Shown: positions 36,969 through 45,229 of the stretch, piece after piece
Position numbering within the stretch: the stretch's first letter is position 1
How the letters are laid out: every line of letters begins with the position of its first letter
DNA from: an uncultured Acidobacteriota bacterium
GTDB lineage: Bacteria; Acidobacteriota; Blastocatellia; Pyrinomonadales; Pyrinomonadaceae
Assembly: GCA_937871585.1 (NCBI GenBank)
Contig: CALMPJ010000032.1
Span: forward strand, 1 to 62,641
DNA: 62,641 bases
Direction of reading: 5' to 3'
Program-made: the position numbers and the translations under genes
The notes under the pieces: generated by a model
What the model saw: the letters and a program-made list of their open reading frames with translations, nothing else
The model's database searches: none
Told to the model about the DNA's origin: nothing

Positions 36969-37295
36969 TTAACGTCGACCGGTGACGAAAGTAAAGTAGA
37001 AAGCAATCAACCAAGTTACGATACCCACGAGCTGCGCAACTCTAAAGATTCTCATTTGCCTCACCAGTTTTGATTCTTGCCGAATCCAAGGTGGAGTAGA
37101 GAAATAGATAACAAGAAACCTAACTTGCATTGCCAACCAGCTCGAACCTGCTGGATAGAAAAAGAATCCGTGTGGCTTTCCTTCTGCTACCCAGAGTTCA
37201 TTGTAACGAGAGTGCTGCACTCGAAGTATTGAGTCAAAAATCAGGAAGCATGTAATTGTACACGTTCCGAAGATTATGAAAGCTAAACCAAACAT
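36969..37295 (-). CDS. Small membrane protein of unknown function
   Basis: 108 residues with two hydrophobic segments: FGLAFIIFGTCTITCFLIF near the N-terminus and VAQLVGIVTWLIAFYFTFV near the C-terminus. The loop contains HGFFFYPAGSSWLAMQ. No family recognised. It begins three bases after the stop of the methyltransferase at 37299 and ends four bases before the HExxH gene, so the three are likely one transcript. Base use is slightly more AT-rich than neighbours, which may hint at recent transfer. Confidence 0.6.
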   Translation of the reverse strand: MFGLAFIIFGTCTITCFLIFDSILRVQHSRYNELWVAEGKPHGFFFYPAGSSWLAMQVRFLVIYFSTPPWIRQESKLVRQMRIFRVAQLVGIVTWLIAFYFTFVTGRR

Positions 37296-37298
37296 CAA

Positions 37299-38291
37299 CT
37301 AAACCTTCCCAAATCCACACCAGCTATTTTCATTATGCCAAGTAATCTCGACTTCGTCCGCATTTATTTCTGTCCACCAATCGGCGAAATCGTCTTTTGA
37401 GATGTAGAAAGCCGTAGGTGCAACAAGATGATCGAAGACGATATTATGCTGCTCACGCCAGCCGAAGGTGCCTAGGTGATTGAGATATTCGTTGTAGAAC
37501 AGCTTGTTCGCGACGGGCTTTGCGACGGCATTCATTGGTCGGTAAACGAGCTTTGTTCCTAGAAAAACGCCGAGCGTCGGCAGCTTTGATAACTGATAAA
37601 GCACCGGCTGCGAGATCTGTGACGTAAAGCTCGTGCGAACAGGATTCACATATTTGGTGATCCATTCGTTATTCTCGGCACCATAGACCCAAGCCGAAAT
37701 GTGCCCGCCTTTCTTTACCTTTCCCGCGAGCGAAATAAACGCCGCTTTTGGGTCCGGCGTGTGATGCAGAACGCCTACACTGAACGCGTAGTCGAACGCT
37801 TTCTTGAGCGGCAGTTTGAAGATATCGCACTGAATTATGTGGGCATTCGGCAGGTCGCGAGTCAGCGCAAACGCCGATTCGACACCATCTCCGAGGTCGA
37901 TGCCGACGACATCGGCGGCGCCCCATTCTGCGGCTAGTTTTGTGTGGCGGCCTTTGCCGCAGCCGCCTTCGAGGATGACCTTGCCTGCGAAAAACTCACG
38001 TTTTACGGGCTGCAGCCAGCCAAGGAATTGTTCGTTGTATTTTGGGTCTTCCTGAGTGAAATTGGTCCACTGCCAGCCGAAATTCTCAGCCGTCGCAGCC
38101 TTGTCCTCGTCGATCTTGCCAAGATCGACGAACCTCGGCACGCCGCGAACAACCTTGTACTCACGCGTGCATTTCTTACACGTCAGCACGCCGTCAATGA
38201 TCTCTTTGCCGTCATATTTCACCGCACTAGCCAGCAAAATATCGCCGCCGCAAACCGCACACGCAAGCAGATCTAAAAGTCGTTCTTTCAT
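37299..38291 (-). CDS. SAM-dependent methyltransferase with N-terminal zinc ribbon
   Basis: 330 residues. The N-terminus has two CxxC pairs (CAVC, CKKC), a Trm112-like zinc ribbon seen in many methyltransferases. The Rossmann part includes VILEGGCGKGRHTKLAAEWG and VGIDLGDGVESA, and FSVGVLHHTPDP is the post-motif typical of Methyltransf_11. The substrate is not evident; lipid, polyketide or sugar methylation are all possible. It precedes two small unknown genes in the same transcript. Confidence 0.88.
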   Translation of the reverse strand: MKERLLDLLACAVCGGDILLASAVKYDGKEIIDGVLTCKKCTREYKVVRGVPRFVDLGKIDEDKAATAENFGWQWTNFTQEDPKYNEQFLGWLQPVKREFFAGKVILEGGCGKGRHTKLAAEWGAADVVGIDLGDGVESAFALTRDLPNAHIIQCDIFKLPLKKAFDYAFSVGVLHHTPDPKAAFISLAGKVKKGGHISAWVYGAENNEWITKYVNPVRTSFTSQISQPVLYQLSKLPTLGVFLGTKLVYRPMNAVAKPVANKLFYNEYLNHLGTFGWREQHNIVFDHLVAPTAFYISKDDFADWWTEINADEVEITWHNENSWCGFGKV

Positions 38292-38297
38292 TCGCCG

Positions 38298-38753
38298 CTA
38301 CTTTGCTCGTAGATTAAATTCCTCGTACTCCGCAAACGGAAACGGTTGGCGCCAGTTGAATTCGAACTCGTCGGTCTCGCGATCGGCAAAGAGTTGGTCA
38401 AATGTACGTGCGAATGCCGAAGTGACATTATCGACTGTATCTAGGTGCGTAAAAACGAGTTCACGCTCAGCAAACGAGCGATCGTCGGTTGGATATTGGT
38501 AGATGTGCAACAGCATCTTGTCGCCTTCGCGAACGAAACGAAAATCAAATTCCTCAGGATCGCGATTCCATTTTAGCAGACGCTCACGCGGACCTTCGCT
38601 CGGCTGCGACAGCTCGGTCAATATTTTCATCAGCTCCGGCAACGCCGTCAAATGCGGTGAATGTGCCGTCGTCGTATGAAACTCCGTCACACCATCATCA
38701 AAACCGATCGACATCCATCCGCACTGCGGACTATTAAAACTGACCTCTAACAT
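38298..38753 (-). CDS. Hypothetical protein
   Basis: 151 residues from the ATG at 38753; a longer reading to 38825 would run into the long inverted repeat. The sequence has no signal peptide and few hydrophobic stretches; it is acidic with conserved-looking aromatic residues (RQPFPFAEYEEFNL). No family can be named. It is divergent from thyA with the 33-bp inverted repeat in between, and ends seven bases before the start of the zinc-ribbon methyltransferase at 38291. Confidence 0.65.
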   Translation of the reverse strand: MLEVSFNSPQCGWMSIGFDDGVTEFHTTTAHSPHLTALPELMKILTELSQPSEGPRERLLKWNRDPEEFDFRFVREGDKMLLHIYQYPTDDRSFAERELVFTHLDTVDNVTSAFARTFDQLFADRETDEFEFNWRQPFPFAEYEEFNLRAK

Positions 38754-38760
38754 CGAACTC

Positions 38761-38849
38761 AATTGTAAATTGTAAACTGGTAGATTGTTAATTGGGCAGA
38801 GCAAATGCGTTCTACTAATTAACAATCTACCAGTTTACAATTTACAATT
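38761..38849. repeat. Perfect 33-bp inverted repeat between divergent genes
   Basis: The left arm 38761-38793 (starting AATTGTAAATTGTAAACTGG) and the right arm 38817-38849 are exact reverse complements, with a 23-base loop. It fills the space between the start codons at 38753 and 38857. The arms are AT-rich and built of repeated TGTAAAT-type words. It could be a MITE-like insertion or a shared regulatory site. Confidence 0.9.
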
Positions 38850-38856
38850 AAGAGCA

Positions 38857-39699
38857 ATGCGTCAGTATCACGAGCTGCTAAAACACATTCTCGCCAACGG
38901 CGTTACGCATGAGGACCGTACCGGCACGGGCACGATCTCGACGTTCGGCTATCAAACGCGATTCGACCTCCGCGAAGGCTTTCCGATCGTAACTACGAAG
39001 CGTGTACCGTTTCGTTGGGTTGCTGAAGAGTTGTTTTGGTTCCTAAGCGGTTCGACGGACGAGGCCGATCTGCGTGCGCGTGGCGTTGACATCTGGCAGG
39101 AATGGGCGACCGAGGAACAGACCTATCGATTCGGCCGCGAAGCCGGCGATCTCGGACCGGTTTATGGATATTTGTGGCGTTCCTTCGGCGGTGATTATCC
39201 ATACATGAACGGCGTCGATCAGATCGCAAGGCTCATTCGCGAGATAGAAACGAATCCGAACTCACGCCGTTTGATCGTGACAGGCTGGAACCCGGAGACT
39301 TGTGACGACGTCGCCTTGCCGCCGTGTCATACGCTGTTTCAATTCAAGATCGACAATGGCAAAACATTGCATTGCCAGCTTTACCAACGATCGGCCGACG
39401 CGTTTCTCGGCGTACCGTTCAATATCTCGAGCTACGCTTTGCTCACGCACATGATCGCCCACGTCTGCGGTCTCGAGGTCGGCGACTTCATTCACACATT
39501 CGGCGACCTGCACATCTACTCGAATCATCTCGACCAAGTAAACGAACTGCTTTCGCGCGAACCAATGCCGCTGCCGAGGCTTGAGATCAATGGCGATGAT
39601 CTCAAGGGCCTCAACGGGCTCACTAATTTGAAATTTGAGAACTTGAAATTAGAAAACTACCAGTCGTGGGGCAAGATAGCGGCTCCGGTTGCGGTTTGA
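38857..39699 (+). CDS. thyA: Thymidylate synthase
   Basis: 280 residues. The catalytic loop is ALPPCHTLFQF with the nucleophilic cysteine; RTGTGTISTFG, RSADAFLGVPFNI and DLHIYSNH are the family signatures. It converts dUMP to dTMP using methylene-tetrahydrofolate. The start is ATG at 38857, matching the family's MRQYHELL; a longer reading from 38785 would cross the inverted repeat. Near the C-terminus, GLTNLKFENLKLENYQSW contains TTTGAAATTTGAGA-type words, possibly another small repeat that entered the gene. Confidence 0.95.
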   Translation: MRQYHELLKHILANGVTHEDRTGTGTISTFGYQTRFDLREGFPIVTTKRVPFRWVAEELFWFLSGSTDEADLRARGVDIWQEWATEEQTYRFGREAGDLGPVYGYLWRSFGGDYPYMNGVDQIARLIREIETNPNSRRLIVTGWNPETCDDVALPPCHTLFQFKIDNGKTLHCQLYQRSADAFLGVPFNISSYALLTHMIAHVCGLEVGDFIHTFGDLHIYSNHLDQVNELLSREPMPLPRLEINGDDLKGLNGLTNLKFENLKLENYQSWGKIAAPVAV

Positions 39700-39716
39700 T
39701 CTAGCAGAATAAAGAA

Positions 39717-40013
39717 TCAGTTCAATCGATCAGGATCAAGGATCCTTGCCCCGTGATAGATGGTCAAGACTTCGACATTCGGTTCTTTAACACGATAAAT
39801 TATTCGGTAATTTCCGAAGAAGACTTCGCGAATCTCATCTCTTTGTTTCTCTGGTACGACCCTGCCACGATTTGGGAATACGGATAATCTGTCGATCTGT
39901 GCGAGCAGGTCTGAAGCAAATAGAGACGCTTAATGCGGCGATTCACGTACGATGTATTCCACGATGGCCTCCAGATCATCGGCCGCTTGCGGTGTCCACC
40001 TTACTTCAACCAT
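39717..40013 (-). pseudogene. ParE/RelE-family toxin interrupted by an in-frame stop
   Basis: The minus strand reads MVEVRWTPQAADDLEAIVEY, then IVRESPH, a stop at codon 28 (TAA, 39932-39930), and then an open continuation including VFPNRGRVVPEK, VFFGNYRIIYRV and VLTIYHGARIL, ending at 39717. This is a complete ParE/RelE toxin apart from one codon, where relatives usually have a tyrosine, so TAT or TAC changing to TAA explains it. Toxins of this fold cut mRNA on the ribosome or poison gyrase. Its start overlaps the antitoxin end by 13 bases. Confidence 0.85.
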
Positions 40014-40189
40014 TTTGCCATGCGTGACTTTACTTCTTCGTGAGAGATCGTACTTCCGGAGTCAGCTTGCTCGATACCTCGTTCGATCTTGGCGAGCAAA
40101 AGTAGTCGCTCCATTGCCGCCTCGACGGGGGCATCATCGGGAAGGTGCTTGACTGCATCGATCACAAGTTCCCTAGTATTCATGCTCAT
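40001..40189 (-). CDS. Type II antitoxin of a ParE/RelE-type module
   Basis: 62 residues (MSMNTRELVIDAVKHLPDDA start) with helical, acidic character and the HEEVKSRMAKWL end typical of short toxin-partner antitoxins. The reading frame is intact. It lies directly upstream of the broken toxin and overlaps it, the usual antitoxin-toxin order. It would neutralise the toxin and bind their promoter. ATG at 40189 or 40183 are both possible starts. Confidence 0.8.
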   Translation of the reverse strand: MSMNTRELVIDAVKHLPDDAPVEAAMERLLLLAKIERGIEQADSGSTISHEEVKSRMAKWLK

Positions 40190-40236
40190 ATAGTAACATC
40201 AAATTGCGGCCCGATTGGAAGAAAACCAGACCTTCG

Positions 40237-41487
40237 CTACTTTCTCAAGACCGAATACTCGATCCTTCGATTGCGGTATTTGCCGTCTTCGGTGTCGTTT
40301 GTCGTCAGCGGTTTTGTCGGGCCGTAGCCTTTGGTTTGAAGCATGTCGGCCTTGACGCCGAATCGGACGAGAACATCCTTGACCGAGCCTGAACGCGAAT
40401 CGGAAAGCGACTGATTTGAGGTTGGTTGACCAACATTATCGGTGTGGCCGCCTACCTCCAGAACAACTGTCGATGGCAATTTCTGAATGAATTCTGCTCC
40501 CTTTTTCAAAGCAGCGAGTCGTTTTTGCGGAACCTCAGAGCTGCCGCTTGCAAAATTGATGATCAAGATATTGAGCGCCTTTATCAGATCTTCGGGAGTA
40601 AATGGCTCAACCAGTGCGTCGAGAGCCGTGTTGTAGCAACGTTCGGCCTTGTCGTCCTCGCCAAATTTGATATTGCCGCAATCGTCGGTCGATGCAGCCT
40701 TTATCTCTTTGCATTGAGCGATAACTTCCTTGACGTGGTCGCGGATGGTGATCGTATCGCAGCTTCGCGTCGGATGCTCGATCGTAACGGTGTGTTCGCC
40801 GGACTTGATATTCTGCAGAACGGCGGCTCCGCGATCATCGCTGACAGCGATCGGTGAGCCGTTCAATTTTACGCTGCTGCCGACCGGTACATTTGTAACG
40901 CGAACTTCGTAGCTCGTGTTTCGGCCATACAAAAAGTAAGCTGCCATCAGAACAACGATCACGAGAAACAAGAACGTCATTCCGCCCGCCGCGATCCACA
41001 CCCACGAAGGTATGCCGCCTTTCGTTGAATCTTCGGCGGCTTGCTTTTGGGCAACCTCAGTCGGCGTAGGCGGAACTTGCTGATACTTCGCCTTCTCCGC
41101 CTCGGGCAACTGAAAATATGGAGTCGTCTTGTCGAAACTTTCCTGACGAGCGAATTCGTCCGGGCTCATACCGACATTCGCATCATTGATCTTGATGTTC
41201 GGTTCGGTCAGTCCCCATTCAGGGGTCGACGGCGTCTTGGCTCCGGCGTAGAATGTCTTGTTGCCTTCGTCGCCGCTGGTGTCGATCGGCTTGAGATTGG
41301 TAACGGTCTTGCCCCAATCGGCCGAATCTGAAGCCTTTGGCAAGTTGTAATTCGTCTTATCCCAATCAGCCGCCGGTTCGCTCGATCTGGGCGCAGGAAT
41401 ATTTGGTGTCGTCTTCGTAAAATCGTCCGGCGGCGGTGGCGGCGGAATTTTGTTGTCTTCGCTCACTTCGAGTCTATTTCCTTGCAA
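40237..41487 (-). CDS. OmpA-domain membrane protein with repeated N-terminal motifs
   Basis: 416 residues. The first ~150 residues are a disordered Pro/Asp-rich region with five spaced copies of a short motif, for example DFTKTTPNIPAP, DWDKTNYNLPKA, DWGKTVTNLKPI, EWGLTEPNIKIN and SFDKTTPYFQLP. A membrane helix (about 163-188) follows, then a PEGA-like domain (VTNVPVGSSVKLNG) and a C-terminal OmpA domain (VVLEVGGHTDN, NRRIEYSV). The topology suggests an anchored peptidoglycan-binding protein with a cytoplasmic recruitment tail. The annotated start is TTG at 41487; GTG at 41466 is an alternative. Confidence 0.82.
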   Translation of the reverse strand: MQGNRLEVSEDNKIPPPPPPDDFTKTTPNIPAPRSSEPAADWDKTNYNLPKASDSADWGKTVTNLKPIDTSGDEGNKTFYAGAKTPSTPEWGLTEPNIKINDANVGMSPDEFARQESFDKTTPYFQLPEAEKAKYQQVPPTPTEVAQKQAAEDSTKGGIPSWVWIAAGGMTFLFLVIVVLMAAYFLYGRNTSYEVRVTNVPVGSSVKLNGSPIAVSDDRGAAVLQNIKSGEHTVTIEHPTRSCDTITIRDHVKEVIAQCKEIKAASTDDCGNIKFGEDDKAERCYNTALDALVEPFTPEDLIKALNILIINFASGSSEVPQKRLAALKKGAEFIQKLPSTVVLEVGGHTDNVGQPTSNQSLSDSRSGSVKDVLVRFGVKADMLQTKGYGPTKPLTTNDTEDGKYRNRRIEYSVLRK

Positions 41488-41541
41488 ACAAAGGCGTCGA
41501 ACCAGTTTCCTGATTCTAACACAAGATGCAAATCGACTTAC

Positions 41542-42444
41542 TTATTGCTTAAGGTTCGGGGGCTGAGCGGTCTTGCTGCGGACGTTAATGCCCTCGTCAG
41601 CGATCAGGAAAAATCGCCGGGCATCGTAGCTCGAGGCATTCGTCGGCACATATGAGAGCAGATAGCGGTTCTTACGAAGTTCGTCGCAGATCGATTTCGC
41701 GGCTTCCTGGGCGTCTTCGATCGGGAATACACGGCCGCCTGTGCCTTCTGCCAGCTGCGTGAGAACTTGCGGAGCTTTTGGTTGATCGCGACGATAGGCA
41801 CCGCCCGTACGGTCGGGCAATTGCAAAGCATACAAGGTCACGTTCTCGTTTTGCAGTTTATTGAGCGTAAGATCGAAAGCCAGCTTACTGCCGCGATCAA
41901 GCCCATCGCTGATCAGCACTATCGCCGTCTTGCGGGTTCCGGGCATCAGCGGCATCAGTATTTGCGTAACACTCGAATCGATCGCATCAAACAAATACGG
42001 ATTGCCGTCTTTTCGCAGAGTTCCTAGCGACGTTTCGATCTTCTTCGCATCATCGGTCCATTCCTGAACGATCTCGGCCTTTGTGTCGTAACCGAGCACA
42101 AAAAGCTGGTCGCCTTCGAATATCTCGTACGCGAACTCCATCACTGCCTTTTTCATAGCCTCGACCGTCGCCGGCATCGATTTGGAATTATCGACAAGTA
42201 TCACGATCTTGGCAGGCGAAGGGTCGTAGGTAAGATTCTTTATCTTTTGCTCGATGCCGTTCTCATACAAATAAAGATTCTCAAGCCGGATCGGATCGAT
42301 TTTTTTGTCCTCTCGAAAGGCAAGAACCGGCACGACGGTGCCTTCGAGTGTAACGCCCTTAGTATTGTTTCGGGATTGCGCAACAAAACCGGTCGCGCCT
42401 AGCGACAGGATCGTTATTAACAGTAGGAACCTTAACGGTCTCAT
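41542..42444 (-). CDS. Exported VWFA-domain protein (acidobacterial type)
   Basis: 300 residues. A signal peptide (about 1-22, LGATGFVAQ) is followed by a short strand region with LYENGIEQKIKNL, a von Willebrand A domain with MIDAS motif DNSKSM (about residue 88) and TAIVLISDGLD, and the tail YLLSYVPTN. It is a paralogue of the protein at 17287. Its start overlaps the FmdB stop by four bases (ATGA), so it is coupled to fmdB and trxB. Function unknown. Confidence 0.85.
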   Translation of the reverse strand: MRPLRFLLLITILSLGATGFVAQSRNNTKGVTLEGTVVPVLAFREDKKIDPIRLENLYLYENGIEQKIKNLTYDPSPAKIVILVDNSKSMPATVEAMKKAVMEFAYEIFEGDQLFVLGYDTKAEIVQEWTDDAKKIETSLGTLRKDGNPYLFDAIDSSVTQILMPLMPGTRKTAIVLISDGLDRGSKLAFDLTLNKLQNENVTLYALQLPDRTGGAYRRDQPKAPQVLTQLAEGTGGRVFPIEDAQEAAKSICDELRKNRYLLSYVPTNASSYDARRFFLIADEGINVRSKTAQPPNLKQ

Positions 42445-42731
42445 TCAGTCGAAGCTTTCGAAGTAGTTTCGCTCGTAGTTTTTGATGCAGTTTCGGTCGA
42501 AGAGGTTGATTCGGACTTGGTCGATTTTTCGTCGCTTTTTGAGCTTTTACCCTTTGACGAATAATCGGTCACATACCAACCGGCACCTTTGAACTGAAAT
42601 CCTGACAACGACCATTGCTTTTCGAGCTGGCCGTGACATTTTTCGCAAGTTGTCAGCGGATCGTCAGACACGCTCTGACGCACCTCGATCTCGAGGCCGC
42701 ATTGCTGACATTTGTATTCATAAATAGGCAT
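42441..42731 (-). CDS. FmdB-type zinc-ribbon protein
   Basis: 96 residues. MPIYEYKCQQCG and CEKCHGQLEK form a zinc ribbon of the FmdB family. The tail is Ser/Thr/Lys-rich and looks disordered. The family was named for a formamidase regulator but most members have no known target. It sits between trxB and the VWFA gene, overlapping the latter by four bases. Confidence 0.9.
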   Translation of the reverse strand: MPIYEYKCQQCGLEIEVRQSVSDDPLTTCEKCHGQLEKQWSLSGFQFKGAGWYVTDYSSKGKSSKSDEKSTKSESTSSTETASKTTSETTSKASTE

Positions 42732-42737
42732 AAAAAC

Positions 42738-43721
42738 TTAGTGGTCGCCGTGCTCGGCGAGAAATCGCTCGGCATCGATCGCGGCCATGCAGCCGGTTCC
42801 TGCGGCGGTAATTGCTTGGCGATAGTACGAATCCTGTGCGTCGCCACAGGCGAACACTCCGGGAACATTGGTCGCCATTGTCTTACCTTCGGTGATCAAA
42901 TAACCGGTCTCGTCCATATCGAGAACGCCCTTGAAAAGGTCAGTGTTCGGCTTGTGACCAATGGCAATAAAGACGCCCTCGGTAGCGAGTTCGCTGGTTT
43001 CGCCTGTAACCGTATTATTCAGCTTGACGCCGGTAACACCTGATTCTTTCGCACCAACTATCTCTTTGACCTCGGTGTTCCAAAGTATGTCGATCTTCTC
43101 GTGAGCCTTGACGCGGTCGGCCATGATCTTGGATGCACGGAAATCGTCACGTCGGTGGACGACCGTTACTTTCGACGCAAATTTGGTCAGGAACAGAGCC
43201 TCTTCCATCGCGGTATCGCCGCCGCCGACGACTACGATCGGACGCCCGCGAAAGAAAAATCCGTCGCACGTCGCACACGCAGAAACACCATTGCCACCGA
43301 GGCCTTCGGGCACCGGAGCCTCGCCCGGAATGCCAAGCCATTTTGCCGAGGCGCCTGTTGAGATGATCAACGAATCGGCTTCGATCACAGACGTGATCTC
43401 GTCGCTATCGGCACTTTCCTTGCCGTAAAGCTTGAACGGCCGATTCGAAAGGTCGACCTTGTCGATCCACGTATTGATGATTTCGGTTCCGAATCGCAAT
43501 GCTTGTTCGCGAAACTCGACCATCAGTTCCGGGCCCATGATTCCCTTGGCAAATCCCGGATAATTCTCGACATCGGTCGTTATCGTTAGCTGTCCGCCGG
43601 GCTGCGGGCCGTCGATCACAATTGGGTCGAGCTGAGCCCGAGACGCGTAAATTGCCGCTGTTAGCCCTGCCGGACCGCTGCCAAGAATGACGACCTTATG
43701 CCTTTTAGTTTCTTCTGCCAT
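42738..43721 (-). CDS. trxB: Thioredoxin reductase
   Basis: 327 residues. FAD motif GSGPAGLTAAIY, the redox-active CATC (ACATCDGFFF), NADPH motif VVGGGDTAMEEALFL and the late GVFACGDAQD are all present. It reduces thioredoxin with NADPH in the cytoplasm. It is the first gene of a three-gene minus-strand run with FmdB and VWFA, a pairing that may be specific to this lineage. Confidence 0.96.
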   Translation of the reverse strand: MAEETKRHKVVILGSGPAGLTAAIYASRAQLDPIVIDGPQPGGQLTITTDVENYPGFAKGIMGPELMVEFREQALRFGTEIINTWIDKVDLSNRPFKLYGKESADSDEITSVIEADSLIISTGASAKWLGIPGEAPVPEGLGGNGVSACATCDGFFFRGRPIVVVGGGDTAMEEALFLTKFASKVTVVHRRDDFRASKIMADRVKAHEKIDILWNTEVKEIVGAKESGVTGVKLNNTVTGETSELATEGVFIAIGHKPNTDLFKGVLDMDETGYLITEGKTMATNVPGVFACGDAQDSYYRQAITAAGTGCMAAIDAERFLAEHGDH

Positions 43722-43929
43722 ATAACAAATTGCGGCAACAGGCCGTCAATTTTCCGTTTTCTAACAGCATATAGTATAACTATCGGTTGTAGTGTTCGTC
43801 TAATTCCTTGTGTTCGCGTACGTCCGTCAGCTACGAACGGCTTGCTAACTGCTTTGGTTCAAGTTACTTGCAAGCGACAGTTTGTGCTAGACTTTTGTTT
43901 CGTTCCGACACAGCAGTACATCCGAGATT

Positions 43930-44295
43930 ATGACGCCTCAGTTTGAGGAAAAGAGATTCGCACTTCGAATGGCTTTACGACTGCCAATAGTCGTGTCCGG
44001 CCAATCGGGCGACGGCGCGACTTGGAGCGAACCAACCGAGACAGACGATATCTCGACGCTCGGAGCATTGTTTCAGCTAAATCAAAAGATCTCAGCCGGC
44101 GACAGTCTTTACATCAGGTCGCACCGTCCTGACGGCATTCCTGTCGAGGTCAAGGCTCAGGCCGTTCGACTGACGCCCGCCAGTTACGGGTCGACACGCG
44201 TCGGAGTTTCCATAGTCGAACAGAAGGAAAGCTGGATGCGCCTTTTCGTCGCCTGGGTCGCCGACGATAACGTCATCGACGGCGTCAGCGAATAA
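43930..44295 (+). CDS. PilZ-domain protein
   Basis: 121 residues. The pattern RMALRLPIVV (RxxxR-type) and TDDISTLGALF (D/NxSxxG) are the two parts of a PilZ c-di-GMP-binding site. No other domain is attached. It would act as a small cytoplasmic c-di-GMP receptor, for example in motility or polysaccharide control. No diguanylate cyclase is nearby. The gap of 208 bases before it shows no gene. Confidence 0.85.
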   Translation: MTPQFEEKRFALRMALRLPIVVSGQSGDGATWSEPTETDDISTLGALFQLNQKISAGDSLYIRSHRPDGIPVEVKAQAVRLTPASYGSTRVGVSIVEQKESWMRLFVAWVADDNVIDGVSE

Positions 44296-44300
44296 GTAGA

Positions 44301-44354
44301 ACAGGCTGCCTAGCCTGTTCCCAATGCAAAACAGCGACAGGCTAGGCAGCCTGT
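44301..44354. repeat. Dispersed palindromic repeat, copy 2
   Basis: Perfect 18-bp arms ACAGGCTGCCTAGCCTGT (44301-44318) and ACAGGCTAGGCAGCCTGT (44337-44354) flank an 18-base loop. It lies between the PilZ stop and the enoyl-CoA hydratase start. The same sequence is found at 36279, so this is a dispersed mobile-type repeat. Confidence 0.9.
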
Positions 44355-44365
44355 CGTACATTTTT

Positions 44366-45142
44366 ATGTACGAGACAATTACTATCGAAAAACGCGGCGC
44401 CGTTGCCGTGCTGACCATCAATCGTCCTGACAAGCTGAATGCACTTAACAAACAAGTCCATGCCGAATCGGTTGCTGCCCTTGATGAGTTGAGAGCTGAC
44501 TCCTCGGTTCGTGTGTTGGTCATCACGGGTTCGGGTGAAAAATCTTTCGTCGCCGGTGCCGACATTAGCGAATTCGAGGGACAAACGCCCGTCACGCAAC
44601 GCGACCTGTTTCACGAGAAAACACTTTTCAATACCATCGACAACTTTCCAAAACCTGTCATCGCAATGGTTAACGGCTTCTGCCTTGGCGGTGGAAACGA
44701 ACTCGCCATGGCGTGCGACATTCGCATGGCAAGCGAAAATGCGCGGTTCTCGCAGCCTGAGATCAACCTCGGGATCATGTGCGGCGGCGGCGGCACGCAG
44801 CGTCTGCCGCGACTTATCGGCGAAGGCCGTGCGATGGAACTAGCACTGACCGGCGACATGATCGACGCTGCAACGGCCGAGCGTTTCGGCCTCGTCAATC
44901 ATGTCTATCCAAGCGATCAGCTCGAAGCCGAGACAATGAAGCTTGCCGAAAAGATCGCCGAAAAGGCACCGATCGCCCTCCAGCTCTCAAAAGAAGCTGT
45001 CAAATTCGCATCACGCTCAAACATGGACGAAGGCCTCCGCCGTGAGGTCGATCTGTTCGCGATCTGCTTCTCGACCGAAGACAAAAAAGAAGGCGTTGCC
45101 GCGTTCCTAGAAAAACGTAAGCCCGAATTCAAAGGGCGTTAA
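44366..45142 (+). CDS. Enoyl-CoA hydratase/isomerase family protein
   Basis: About 258 residues from MYETITIEKRGAVAVLTINRP. The crotonase core has KSFVAGADISEF, NGFCLGGGNELAMACD and FSQPEINLGIMCGGGGTQRLPR, with the two catalytic glutamates in the expected places, and the C-terminus ends KKEGVAAFLEKRKPEFKGR. It hydrates 2-enoyl-CoA in fatty-acid or short-chain acyl-CoA breakdown. The start at 44366 avoids reading through the repeat element. A decayed copy of its C-terminus lies at 46150-46276. Confidence 0.92.
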   Translation: MYETITIEKRGAVAVLTINRPDKLNALNKQVHAESVAALDELRADSSVRVLVITGSGEKSFVAGADISEFEGQTPVTQRDLFHEKTLFNTIDNFPKPVIAMVNGFCLGGGNELAMACDIRMASENARFSQPEINLGIMCGGGGTQRLPRLIGEGRAMELALTGDMIDAATAERFGLVNHVYPSDQLEAETMKLAEKIAEKAPIALQLSKEAVKFASRSNMDEGLRREVDLFAICFSTEDKKEGVAAFLEKRKPEFKGR

Positions 45143-45229
45143 AGGTACGGCACATGCGACACTGCCGTTAAGTTTATTACGCAGAAGTATAGAGTTATGA
45201 ATTTCAACCCGCTGAACCCAAGGAAGAAA

